The translations under genes and the position numbers were made by a program. Shown one piece after another: positions 12,200-23,474 of a stretch of DNA of 55,009 nt. The notes under the pieces are model-generated. The model ran no database searches. It had not been told where the DNA came from and was given only the letters and a program-made list of their open reading frames with translations. Source of the DNA: Chalciporus piperatus (Eukaryota; Basidiomycota; Agaricomycetes; Boletales; Boletaceae); assembly GCA_038093975.1 (NCBI GenBank), contig JBBPTG010000165.1:1-55009 (forward strand), written 5' to 3'. How positions within the stretch are numbered: the first letter of the stretch is position 1; each line of letters opens with the position of its first letter.

Positions 12200-13942
12200 C
12201 ATCGGATTGATGAACGTACAAAGGCAGAGACACACAAAGAGCGAAAACGCGCTCCGGCAATACAAGTCTCCCCTTTGAGATCCTGCGTAATCATTCCGTC
12301 TCATTTCCATAAACAGCGCCCCCTCACTTCCCAAATCGGGAAATCATCCGATCCAAGATCTCAGATCCACCATTTCCCCATTTGCAGAACCCCTACTCGG
12401 CTTCCCGGTCCTTTCCCCATATCGGGTCGCATCCTCGCCCGCTTTGGTCCACGTTCCCCGCCTCGAGTTCCAGGCGTGCAGCAGCTTGTCCGTCGATTAT
12501 CGCAATCAGAATCGATCCCTTTCTTCCTTTCATCTACAGCATCCACGAGGTGGGCACGACTCCCCTGGTAGAACCCCCATGACTCGTCCAGCGCAACCGC
12601 GCCGCAGTTGACTCGGTTTCGGTATCGGCCGCCCGTGTCAGACATCTTATCTCATCACCCATCGTTGTCGGTCGCACATCGTGTCTTGGTCGCACATTGT
12701 CATCTTACCCCACATCCGGCAGCATTCTCCACGAATGAGATTGCCACATCACAAACGACACAGAAACTCCAATACTGCATCTGTACCGGAGGGACCAGAT
12801 ATAGACTCCATGTACTCATCGCTAAACATCATTCCCCGACGTCTCATGTCTATATCCATCCTGTGTATTGCTCTTCCGGTTGATATACCGATGGAAGTCG
12901 ACGACCGGGGAGTTGTTTAGATCTCAAAGTTGACCTACTCGGACCAGGTACAGCGAAAATACCTTGAAAATCTTCAATAATCTTTCTGGGCTACTGTTGT
13001 GCCTCGGCCTCCATGAAACCCCTGTTTTAGACAGCCTGACGCCACGAGAGTTGATATATCTCCCGGACTAGCAACTGATACGCTCCGTGTCTCACTCGTT
13101 CAGAGATGGCCGCCGAGGTTGGCAGAGGGATAGTACAGTCGACGCTTGATTATCGGATTTTAATGTTGCTCTGTGTTCAGATAAGATCACTCGCCCGACC
13201 ATATCCAGCTTCCAAACCGGCGTCTACGTGCCGTAGGATCAATTCAACCCAAACTATACTAACAATAGCTATGCCTAGCGGCTCTCCTCGTGTCGAACTT
13301 CCTCTCTCAGAGAATCCCTTCCCTGCTCATGTTCGAATGCAGGGAGAACGCCACACGGGAAACCGCGGTTTGTTATGGTCTCGCACAAGTCTCACAGGTA
13401 TCTAGCCCACGCGACCTTTCCGCTTCCATCTCGTTTTACCTGTATCCAGTCTTCCTTTTCCAAGTTTTCGAATCGTCATGTGGTCGACACAAGGGCGTGG
13501 AGACATGGACGTAGACGCCTGTCCAGGACCGACTTCGGTGTCATCGCCTTTAATTCGGACATTTCGAATTGAGAACATTCACACCCGGCTCGACCTCCAG
13601 GTCATGATTCTCCATATCCGATGAGCGTTACGCTGATGGAGAGCGATCTGGAACTCCTGTGGAGGGCGAGGTGGTCCATGATTTCCCTTCTTGGATCGAT
13701 TCCCTCCAGGCTCCATGGCCTTCTCCGCTCCCAAACCACCAACCACGCGAGAGAAGTCATGGCGTCGCCCTCTGGCAATTAGCCATACCTGTGAACAACG
13801 CGTGTCTCTATCTATGATCTCATCGATGGATCCTGGGTTCAAGACGTGCGATGTACGCACAGCATAACCACAGGCGACACGTATGCACTATCCATCGATC
13901 CGCACATTCCCCTCGTTTTGATCACACCACCTCTGCATTTCA

Positions 13943-13982
13943 CTTGATTTGCGAGGTATTTCCTTGATTTGCGAAGTATTTC
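13943..13982. repeat. 20-bp tandem duplication
   Basis: Two adjacent copies of a 20-bp unit beginning CTTGATTTGCGA, differing by one base (G versus A at unit position 13). Recent local duplication in non-coding sequence. Confidence 0.85.
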
Positions 13983-15914
13983 CCTTTTTCGGTCGTGCTT
14001 GGCTTGCTGTGCCTTGAAAGGTAAGCTACTACTTTGAGGCGATCATAGGATTGGCTCTTGACTGCGACGGCGCCCGATGTGTTCTACAGTCTGAGGAGGT
14101 GCCGCAGTTCAGTCTACATAGGGACTCTTCCTAGAAATGGATGCGTGCCTTGATAGTTTCGATCATACTGCACTGGATCCCCCACACTCCCCCACTCGAG
14201 ATAGGATTTGATTACCTGGCTGTGTCCGGAAAACACATGCCTCAGCCATCGATATCGGTTTTTTTTGTTCTAATGCAGCTCCACGTGTTTCCGGAATCCG
14301 GAGCATAAGTACAGTACTCATACTCAGTTTTCTCGGGTTGGCCGGGCCACGGCTTCAACCTGCCAAAAACCTACTTACCAGTCATGACGACAGCTCATAT
14401 GTCGTCCCGCCTCATCCGATTTCCATACAATTACCCAGGGTCATCTGAATCCTCATGCCCAATTCCGAAAACGTTCACCACTGGCGTCCCGTTGTCCTCG
14501 GAACTTGGGCGCACATATGGGCAAGGCCAAGATTATCTTATCTCTCTCACTGCGCTGTCAGAAGAAGCACGTCTCCTGACCCCTCTTTACCCAATCGGTT
14601 TGGAGTGTATCTATACTTTAATGACCGCACTCCCATACAAGGTTATCGATTCTTATAGGCTGGTACTAGACGCTTACAAAAAGGTAACACGGCGGGCTCC
14701 TCGTTCATACTCGGGGCGGGCTTCCCGGACCCCACGTCAGCGTGAGTTACCGGGAACCATCGACGAGTGACGAGTGGGGTCGGGGACAAACGGGAAACTA
14801 AGATTCTATGAATCCGACTACTCACGTTCACCTCCATCGGTCATTCACGTTTACCGTTCCCAGTTGTAGCTGACCGAATCCTATTCATCAGCTGGCTATG
14901 TCATCATCCGAGTCATCACCATCATGATGGTGATTAGTATGAAGACCGACTCTGTTCTCTCCTTGCTTCGCGGATAGAGCGATGGTTCTTGGCCAGTAGT
15001 ATCCCGACTGGTCGTCGGCTTTTTGCGCGAACTCGGGCTCGGAGTTGATCGTTCAGCTCCATGGTTCAATTTGCTTATCGCCATGGGATTATCAATGAGA
15101 AGCGGGGTGACATCTCGACCGATGAGCGTGACCGACGTCAAGTGGCCCCTGAAATCCCTGATTGGCCGCTCAGTGGCGTTAGGATCCTTGGCAATGGTAG
15201 AGCATGACTCGGATGATGATACAACATTGTAAGACGCTCCAATTTTAGTGTGAGTGATGTGATCAGGAACCTCACTGCTTACGGATTTAAGAAAGCCGGC
15301 AGCTTGACAAACGTTTCTACGAACCAATGGTCGTCAAGGAAAACTCTGGTGGCGATACGTTGGATATGTTCTATGCTCGGTGACGCTGAAACATGTGCAT
15401 GAACATTCGCAGTTGCAATCGTCACGCGGTGAGTGCGAAGACGCATCACTTTCATATCGTGTACCCCGAGGGACACCGAGGGGTAAAGGCGATGACTTGC
15501 TGACCCGTACGACTCGGATTCCATGGTCATCAAGCGCTGCGACTTGATGAAATCAATGAAAGAGCACGGAACTTCGAACTGAAGATATTTCCGCACCACC
15601 CTTGACCCATCATACAGGATTCGTAGTTTAATTTCTCGTTATGGTGATCATCGACAATCTCGATGGCGGGCGTTACTCTCACCGGCGAATCCCCTTATTT
15701 TGATCGTCTCGCAGGTCACCCGGGGGTCAGGGCGAATCGATACCCATCCGGTGATCTCCTGGGGAGATTATCTTCACTATCTGACCCATCTATCAGCGAG
15801 GAGCCACGTTGAGCCATGACGGAACGTTACCCAATCCGGGAGGGATGCAAGAACTTGAAGCGCGCCGACTTCGAGAGACACGGGGGACCTACCAGGACCC
15901 ACATTGATATATCG

Positions 15915-15928
15915 GTCTTGATCAAGAC
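15915..15928. repeat. 14-bp perfect palindrome
   Basis: GTCTTGATCAAGAC equals its own reverse complement. Related half-sites follow at about 15964 (TCGATCAAGAT) and 16011 (GTCTTGATTATC), so the motif is locally repeated. It could be a dimeric factor site; no gene nearby explains it. Confidence 0.6.
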
Positions 15929-16494
15929 ATTCTATTTTGCCATTTTCACCAATGATGCGGGTTCGATCAAGATGTAGCGATTATCGATAACTACCCACGA
16001 GAAAACCACGAGTCTTGATTATCATGGAGGCCCACGATATCTGACCTGGTATGGAAAGACGCCTACCGGACGTCGATGACGTGGCATTTCATTATCGTCG
16101 CCATCACAGCAAATAATGGAAATTCCAGCAGGTCGTCCTTCTTCACCCTTGGCCTCTACAGCAGCAACGTCAAGACTCCGTTCATCATTAAATCATTCTC
16201 ACCATTAAAAAAATCTCTCTCTCTCCACGCGTCCGCCATCGATAACAAACCACGCCAAAGCATCACACATCACATTTCACGAACGAGATTGGCTTGTACC
16301 ATGAGAACAAATTGAACGATTGGATGGCGGGGTGCGGATCTGATGTGCGCGGCGCGTGTTGTCTAATGGCAGACCATTTCGTACGAGCACGTTCATTTCG
16401 CGAATCTGATTCGAGGGTTTATAGCCAATCTTGGTGCGTCATTGATTCCTTTTGGAGCCTGACGCGGTCCACGAGGGGTTATGCGGCATGAGGA

Positions 16495-16505
16495 GGGGGG
16501 GGGGG
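16495..16505. repeat. 11-G homopolymer
   Basis: An uninterrupted run of eleven G within non-coding sequence; slippage-prone. Confidence 0.8.
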
Positions 16506-18649
16506 ATTGGCAGGGAGAGTCGTTCATGCCGGTGCTGTGAAATGTTGTGTAGAGGCGCACCGTAGCCTCGTGGGGTTTAGCCCCTATCTGTGTCAGTTCG
16601 CAAAATCTATTGGACCCACGGAGCGTAGGGTTCACGTTCATATCCGATTTGGATGGTGTTGTACATCATGATTGAGTGTATCCCCGAGGAGAAACGCGGG
16701 GGGTGTTCAGGCTTGAGCAGGGTGTCACGAAAGTCATTACTCGGGGATCCTAAAAGAGTGGATTCAACGGTGATGCTGTCGCACGGAGCGCCCTGCTACG
16801 CGGATCCTGCAGTGCACGAAACACCTGTGAATTGGGGTGAGGTTGTAAACGAGGTACTGCCACTGTGTCGAAAAGTCGTACCATCCTCAGGAAAAGAGGC
16901 ACAGCAGATTGTTAGATTGCGGCTGGCCGCGGTGAGTACTCAGTACACATTGCACAATACGATCCGCAATGACTGATGCCAGCTTGCAAACCCGCCAGGG
17001 TCCCGCCGCTGCAGTTGGATGGCAGGATGCTTGGACTGGAAGTCTTGACTCAGTGCCGTCACCCGTGCGAAAGTTGGAACACACTTCCAACTGCTGGCAG
17101 TTCCACTGACTTTCCACAGATTCGGAAACTACGTTCGACACCAATACAGCTGCAGACTGCAATCCGCTCATAACTCTGCTATCGGTCTGTTGAACTCCGG
17201 CTATCCAGTGGGACCGGTTGCCTCCCGACGCGTCGTGGCCGCGAAAGGCCAATCGAGATGATTACTCTGGTATTGACGAGACTGCCAGCGAGTAGAAGGA
17301 ATTCGAACTCGAGCTAACATTTCTTTGTTCCATAGCCAGGACAGCATTCAAGTTTGCTAGACCTCATTTCGCGAAGTCCAATGTCACTGCTCTATCATGT
17401 ACATGTCTTTGTTCTGTGGATGGGTCCCGTCACAAATGAAACGTGAATGTGCCTTGGTGCTTATTGGTGATTTCGCGAAAGTCTTTCCTTTCATATGTCA
17501 ATCATTTCATGTCAAACGTAAAAAAAGTGAGTTCAACCTCGCGTTCCTTTCCACTTCCTTTCCCTATCCTAATCACAATTTCCAACCTACCCGATTGTCG
17601 ACGTCAAATTCATAGAACCACCGCCGTACTCATCCTTCTTCCTTTGTCTATTGCATTGAGGTTTGACGCTGGTTAACGAGTTTTTCGTTATCTCGATAGC
17701 GATCCACCTCCCACTGACCTGCAGGGCTAAAGACGTAAAATGACCATCAGTCTCGATCAGGTTGGGAATCTTAATCTATTGAGAGATACGGTAACAGTCT
17801 TATATTGACAGGTCAATGCAGGTATCGCATGTCTCTGCTTTCTCACTCTAACCACTACCCACCATCTCGATTTGAATCGAGCCTGGCAGCAGTGGATTAC
17901 GGGTTACTTTGGCCATTCTGGATTGCAACGAAGTCCGTTTGGTATTGGGCAATTATTATGGCCATTTGTTGATCCTGCCGTGCATCATTGCGGTTCATAA
18001 GTAACTGTGACTCGTTTACCATCCGGGCGCATGTCTTACACGTACCCCACCAACTGGTGCCAGTCAAGAGCTCCACAGCTCAGGATATTTGGTGCTCATT
18101 CCAGCTCTCCAAACTTTGGCTGGAAGCATCTTGCTATCCAACAATTTGTGGTCCCTTCGACCAATCATTGTGTTATCGGCTGCCGTGTCTCCCGACATGC
18201 AGTAGTTGGCTGTTCGTCATATCATTTTCTCCTTTGAAACGTCACTCTGGTTCACCCCATTGGAGGTCACCTATCCCCTTGTAGGTTTTTTTGTGTCTCA
18301 AATTCTCCGTTCATTCACTGCCTTCTTCGCCTCGAGTAGTCCGCATTGAACCCCCGTTGCGGATGGGATACATTTTCGAGCGTGTTGGGTGAGTTGGTTT
18401 GTTCTCGCCCACAAACCATATGTCTGATGTTTCTGCAGCACGCAGGGTGAGCATGGTCTGGTGGTAGTTTACAGTGAGCGAGGTCCTTCGAAACCGCCAC
18501 CCCTGTCCACGGTCACTAGACACGACTCATGATCTCGACGCCTGGATATCAGTACAGGTACCGTCTCTTCCCGCTCGCTCCTCTTTGGTCATCTCTTGAT
18601 CTTCTGCGCAGTTTTTTGATCTACCGGTCAGAGAACGAAGTGGCTGAAT

Positions 18650-19700
18650 GGAACGTCAGACGATTGATCGAAGGTATGATCCCAGACTTCTCACCAAGCA
18701 CAGCTGCGCCATTTGGCTGTCAAGTTGGGAAATCGTCACTAGCTCTGAATAATGCGTTCGGACGTCGTCCCGAGCTAGATGAAATCGATGAGTCATGGAA
18801 AGTGTACGCCCTCTAAATCCATAACTTACTCTGGCGTTGGGAGCTGGTTCGCATGTGTCCAAAAGTGAGTTTATCGGTGCAGTTGGGCTATCCCTTTTAT
18901 GACTCCCTTGTGCGCTTTCGTCTTCGTTATTGGCACTAACCCGAATAGAGCGATTATAGCCGACTCACCTATGTTTCGGAGATTTTGAATGGTCGGAAAG
19001 TCACCAGATAAAAGATGTCTTAGTCCGGAGACAAGGACATGACTCTGGTGCTCTGATATCTTCGATCCCTTTGATCTCAGGCCCTCCTTTTCATGTGCAT
19101 GTCCCTCCAGCTGAGACCCACGCGCATGGTGGGAGACCCTCACGAAATCCTGAGGGCACCTTGGGGGATGACTAGAATATGGTCCCATGCGGATGCCGGT
19201 CGTCCCCCCGTGGTCCCGCCTTGGTGGACGCGGTGTCTGGTATGGGTTTTGAGGGACGCCCATGAGAGACCAAATAATCGAAAGGTAAGTCGGAAGCTCG
19301 AGAATACGCAGAAGACACTTGTAAGAACCCTTACGCTCGACGAAATGGTACATGTCTGGGTGCTCTTTATACATGTCGCTAGCGGCGGAGATGACAGAGA
19401 AATCAAAGGTTCGGGGTATTCGGAGAGCCTGGAGGACGCTCGGCTGCTCAGCAGGCTTGCCAACGGTCGTGCATCAAGGACCACATCCGACATCCTCGGT
19501 GGGCGTACAATAATATCGTTGTTCGGCTTCGTTTGCCATTGGACGTGTGTTTGGAGGGCCCTGCCAAACGGTGGCTGCTTGCCAAAGACACATTGATGGA
19601 GTGCTGTGCATGTGGGCGCTTGAGCGCCGGAGCCCTCCAAAAACTCCAATAGAGTACGTAACACGTGCGCCCCCCTCCAAAGCTATTCCACAAACAGGAG
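18650..19700 (-). other. possible orphan coding segments or gene remnant
   Basis: A minus-strand frame of about 167 codons at 18871..19374 opens with protein-like sequence (MYKEHPDMYHFVERKG then SYKCLLRILELPTYL), and the frame is also open upstream of that Met. Neighbouring frames at 19.45-19.7 kb carry other open stretches, but I could not connect them into one clean spliced model. I do not recognise any domain. It could be a fast-evolving gene, the 3' part of the segments at 20.2-21.2 kb, or a decayed gene. Confidence 0.2.
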
Positions 19701-20163
19701 CTAACATCCAGGACTCCAGGCCATCATGCAGCTGGTTTCTCCGAGGATTTCATATGTAGGACTCAGGAGCATCAAACGAGAGGTTCAGGTTGGCAAGTTC
19801 GATAAGAACGTCTATTTGAGTATGCAAGGTGCTAGCTATTTTCCAAACAAGAGAGGTAGACCCGCTACTACTATGCATATACCAAGGCCCCTCCCTTCTG
19901 CGCTGGCGGCTCTGTTCGTCTGATACGGTTGCCCAAGGATATGCACCTGGGGCACACCTAAGAAGAACACTAATGCGTGTCATAGTCAAAAGCCCGGCTA
20001 TTTAAAACTCGGGGCGCCAAGTCGACAGGTGATTCAAGAGCATGCAGCTCTAGCAATTTCGAGTGATCTGCGAATGACGTGGTACGATCCGTCAGATCCG
20101 AGTCCGGGGAGTCGCGAAAGGGCTCGCAAACATACATTGAATACTTACGAGTTGCCGAAACTG

Positions 20164-21073
20164 CTAGGTTATATCAGACTGCCCGTATTTTGACGAGGAG
20201 ACGGACGCGAGGGAGGTTCTGAGGTAGTGATCATGAGCTGGAAGCTCGGGTCGGGACGCGACAAGAACGTCTACCCACCTTGAAATGTTTGCTTTTAGAC
20301 TCTGGTTGGTTTTGGTTCCGGCAGCATGCCTGGATGAATGGTTTGTCAAGTGGTAGCGACCACTGGAATGTCGAACGTTAGCCATCGAAAGAGTCGGTCT
20401 CTGGGGCAAGTACCTGATCGGATGCATAAGAACATCCCCGTACATTGGCCAGCTGTTTAGCTGGTCGAATTGTCGTTCGTCATCACCCTGCCGCTTCCAG
20501 CGTGAATGAAAGCTGAGACAAGGTAGCGTCAGTGTCAAGAACATAGAGTCTCTCATATCATGGAGAACATACCAGTAGGGTGCCAGGTCCACATGGACCT
20601 GGACATTGTACCGTATCCTCGCCTGTTCTGCTATGATATGTGCTAGTTGTGAGCATATTTGACGCAGTGAAACGTTATTGGGGAGAGCAGCGACTACGAG
20701 AACGCACCTTTTATTTAGTTTCTCGCCCGGGTGTATCATTCTGTTTGTACCGAGCGCGTGGATGCCTTTCCAAGGCTGTTCGTTAAATCGTTCGACAAGA
20801 TCAGCTAGCTGTCACTGGTATGAGAATCGATCAGAAGGTCGCCAGGGCACAGCCAATCGAAAAGCGAGTTTCTATAGCACGATTGCCCAGAACTTCGCAC
20901 TGGCAGTGCCTTGTCTCGGTTCGCTCCCAGCATTCATAAACGTGGGTATGCGCGGGGAAAGGAACAAACCGAACGAATTCGTACTGCCGACAATACTCGA
21001 ACAGCGTAAGCTGCGCTGTAGCAATGTCAGTATCGCCGAAGAGAGCATTCTCTCTGCATCGTGATGGTGCATT
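20164..21073 (-). other. possible spliced orphan gene or remnant, family unknown
   Basis: Several minus-strand segments look coding and carry intron signals. One frame is open over 20831..21073 (contains QLTLFEYCRQYEFVRFVPF and later AHTHVYECWER). A second starts upstream of the ATG at 20739 (contains LVERFNEQPWKGIHALGTN). A 60-nt intron candidate spans 20513-20572 (GTATGT, a CTGAC branch site, CTCAG) and a 51-nt one spans 20363-20413 (GTACTT, a CTAAC branch site, TCCAG). The exons after them stay open to a stop near 20164. I could not join the first two segments in frame without a stop, which argues for a pseudogene or an exon I missed. No domain recognised. Confidence 0.22.
20583..20602. 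repeat. short inverted repeat
   Basis: Arms CCAGGTCCA and TGGACCTGG flank a 2-nt centre (CA). It lies within the possible orphan coding segment, so it may be incidental. Confidence 0.5.
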
Positions 21074-21290
21074 TTACTACTGATCATTTGTTGAGGCAGA
21101 GGGCTGGGGCGATCCGCGGGCAACGCCAAACTGAACAAGTATCGAATGCGGCAAGGCCGTAATTGCTTAGAAGGCAACGACTCACGCCAAGCTCTTGTAC
21201 CTTCCATGTAACCACTGGCAGCAGAAACAAGGACCGCTAATCTTCTTGTCTCCCCGATAATCACAACCTGAAGTTGACGGCCACGACAAA

Positions 21291-22978
21291 ATGGAGGATC
21301 TAGTTTGTGCGAAACAATCCGCACCCCAGACTCTCCCAGATGAACTTGTCTATCGCATCTTGCATTACATGAGCCCCCGCGAGCTCATCGGATTGCGTCT
21401 TGTGAGTACCCGTACATCACGTCGCCAATCTTCACTCTGGCCTGGACTCTTCCACACGATTTGCCATCCGATCTTGTCGCCCTTCTTGATCGCATCACCC
21501 GACTTCAAATGATCACCCTTAGCTCCCCTCTGACATTCCTCGTTCTAGGTCTCAAAGCAATTTAACAATGTTGCTCGCGATACCCAGTTGTGGAAGGCGT
21601 TGTACACCACCGCTAGGTTGCCCCGTCCACCTGGGCCGTTCTCGTGGCAGTCCACTCGGTCTCTTGAACGCATTTTGGTTCCCTCAGAGCGCTTATTCTC
21701 TACATGGGCCTCACAGCCCCTCAAAGTTGTTTCAGTCACTCAAGGTCCACGTCACAGGCGAATCGACACCCCCAACATTCTCTTCGGAAGGCTGTTCATT
21801 TGGTCGGGAGGGAAGCAAGTTTTTGCCGAAGATCTCGAAATGGGTTCCCGTCAAATGATTTGGGAGACAGACCAACAAATAGATTCATTTAAAATCTCCT
21901 CCATGGGATTCCCTGATGCACTCCGAGTTTATCTTGTTTTAGCCTGCATCAATGAATTACGGCCTGGGGAGCAACGAATGTACGTGCATTCATTGTTTTG
22001 TTCTGTTGCGAGTTTTCACCAGTCTCTTCTCTAGCAAACTTGTAGTGTTTTCCTTGCAGGACGAAACCAGCTCATTCGGACCCGCGATTCACGAGATGGA
22101 CCTCCCGGAGGATGCACAATCCAGTGATTTAGCCGAATACCAGTCGCCTTTATATTTTGAAAGTGATTTTGATTCCGGGACTACTCAACCCATGTTCGTC
22201 GACCCCAGGACGTATACCCTATACAGGTTTCCACCATTTCATAGCGATCTACTAGGTGTGAGTAGCAATCACTGATGAATCTCGATGATGTATCATGTTA
22301 AACCCTACTCAGCTCGAGGACAATGACCTAGACAGACCATTTGAAGTCTTGACAACGGGATCATATATCGTTGTCATGTGGAGAACTTGGACATTTCAGA
22401 TGGTCCAGATATTTATTGTTCCGAATCAACCACATCCGGTTGATGGTGACTTGGAACTTCGCCTCACCCACCAGGCGCTCGTTGACGACGAACACTATTT
22501 GATACATGCCCTTCGTGATCCAGTTGTCAACTCCCTGACTGGTGACACTATCCTGAGGTTCTTGGCAAGCAATGATTCCTTAGAGAGATCGCTTTTCTCC
22601 TGCATCGACTTCACCTTGCCAGCCACGGCCTCGAATTCCACAGAAATCCTCTCCCTGGCCGTTGCCGCTCAAACCCACCTTTTTGAATTTCAAGGCACCG
22701 AAGCCAACGTCCATTTGCAAGCTTCAAGTGATGGCTATGCGAGGGGACTTTACATCCTTAAATCGACCTCCTCACCTTCTCAGCCCATTGCCAATATCTA
22801 TAAATTCATGATTGACGCGAGTGGAGAGGAATGCACGGCTATGGTCAGTGATGTTTTCGAGATTTTGGACGTTGGAAGTGCTTCTTCTTGTGCATTTGAC
22901 GGTGTCGGAGGAAGGATTTGTTATAGTAGGGACGAGCGGAAGGATGACGCTGGTCTCGTGGTGTTTGATTTCCAGTAG
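21291..22978 (+). CDS. F-box protein (SCF substrate-receptor type)
   Basis: Exons 21291..21401, 21549..21979, 22035..22257 and 22313..22978 give 476 aa, and all phases close. The F-box occupies residues ~10-55: LPDELVYRILHYMSPRELI, then RLVSKQFNNVARDTQLWKAL across the first intron. This is the helix pattern that binds Skp1. The remaining ~420 residues contain no WD40 or LRR repeats that I can see; they alternate short beta-like hydrophobic strands, a layout common in fungal F-box proteins. The likely role is recruiting targets for ubiquitylation in an SCF complex; the target is unknown. The next gene, ILV2, converges on it with 496 bp between stops. The F-box is the only firmly recognised part. 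Confidence 0.85.
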
Positions 22979-23474
22979 TTGGCTATTTGTGTATCTAGGC
23001 TCAAACTTGGTTGTTGAAATAATTCCCCATCGCCAATGTAGTACTCGTCTACTCTGACGGAAAGAGGAAAGAAGTGCCTCTTCCATGGAACAGAACACAA
23101 CATTACCTCCAACTCTTGAAAACCACGGCCACGACGTCTAGCATGACAATCGGCAATCCGCTGACATTCGAAATATCCAAGCCTCATCATATCAGAAAAT
23201 CTCAAGAACGAGAGTATAGCATGTAGGTACGTTCAAGTAGATCAGCAAGCCATGAAACAAATTGGGATTCAACATCCCTTTTCGTGATCTCCAAAACTTT
23301 TCCGATATCTAATTGGCCGCAAGTGAAGATGTGCCTAACGAGTGAGTATGTTCAACGAAGGTGAAAAAAAAATGAAAAAAGCGAAAGGCATGTTGTACAA
23401 GCATGATACATTATCAGTTGAATCCAAAAGAAGGCCGGTTGAATGTGTCCGCGGGATTCAAAGATGCAAAGCGA
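22979..23474. other. intergenic between convergent genes (F-box and ILV2 3' flanks)
   Basis: About 500 bp between two convergent stop codons. AT-rich runs near 23360-23390 fit 3' UTR or poly(A) sequence. No gene seen. Confidence 0.6.

Larger units (their letters stand above)
11953..21290. other. 9.3-kb gene-poor stretch with orphan protein-like segments at its right end
   Basis: From 11953 to about 18600 I find no frame with a recognisable domain or a convincing intron chain. There is an exact-length 20-bp tandem duplication (13943-13982), an 11-G run (16495-16505) and a perfect 14-bp palindrome (15915-15928). From about 18.6 to 21.3 kb the minus strand contains several protein-like open segments bounded by good intron signals, listed separately. 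The right edge is the promoter of the F-box gene. Confidence 0.5.

Noticed and set aside
14384..14770. 128-codon plus-strand frame starting MTTAHMSSRL
   Set aside because: No domain, no intron signals and no promoter element; consistent with chance.
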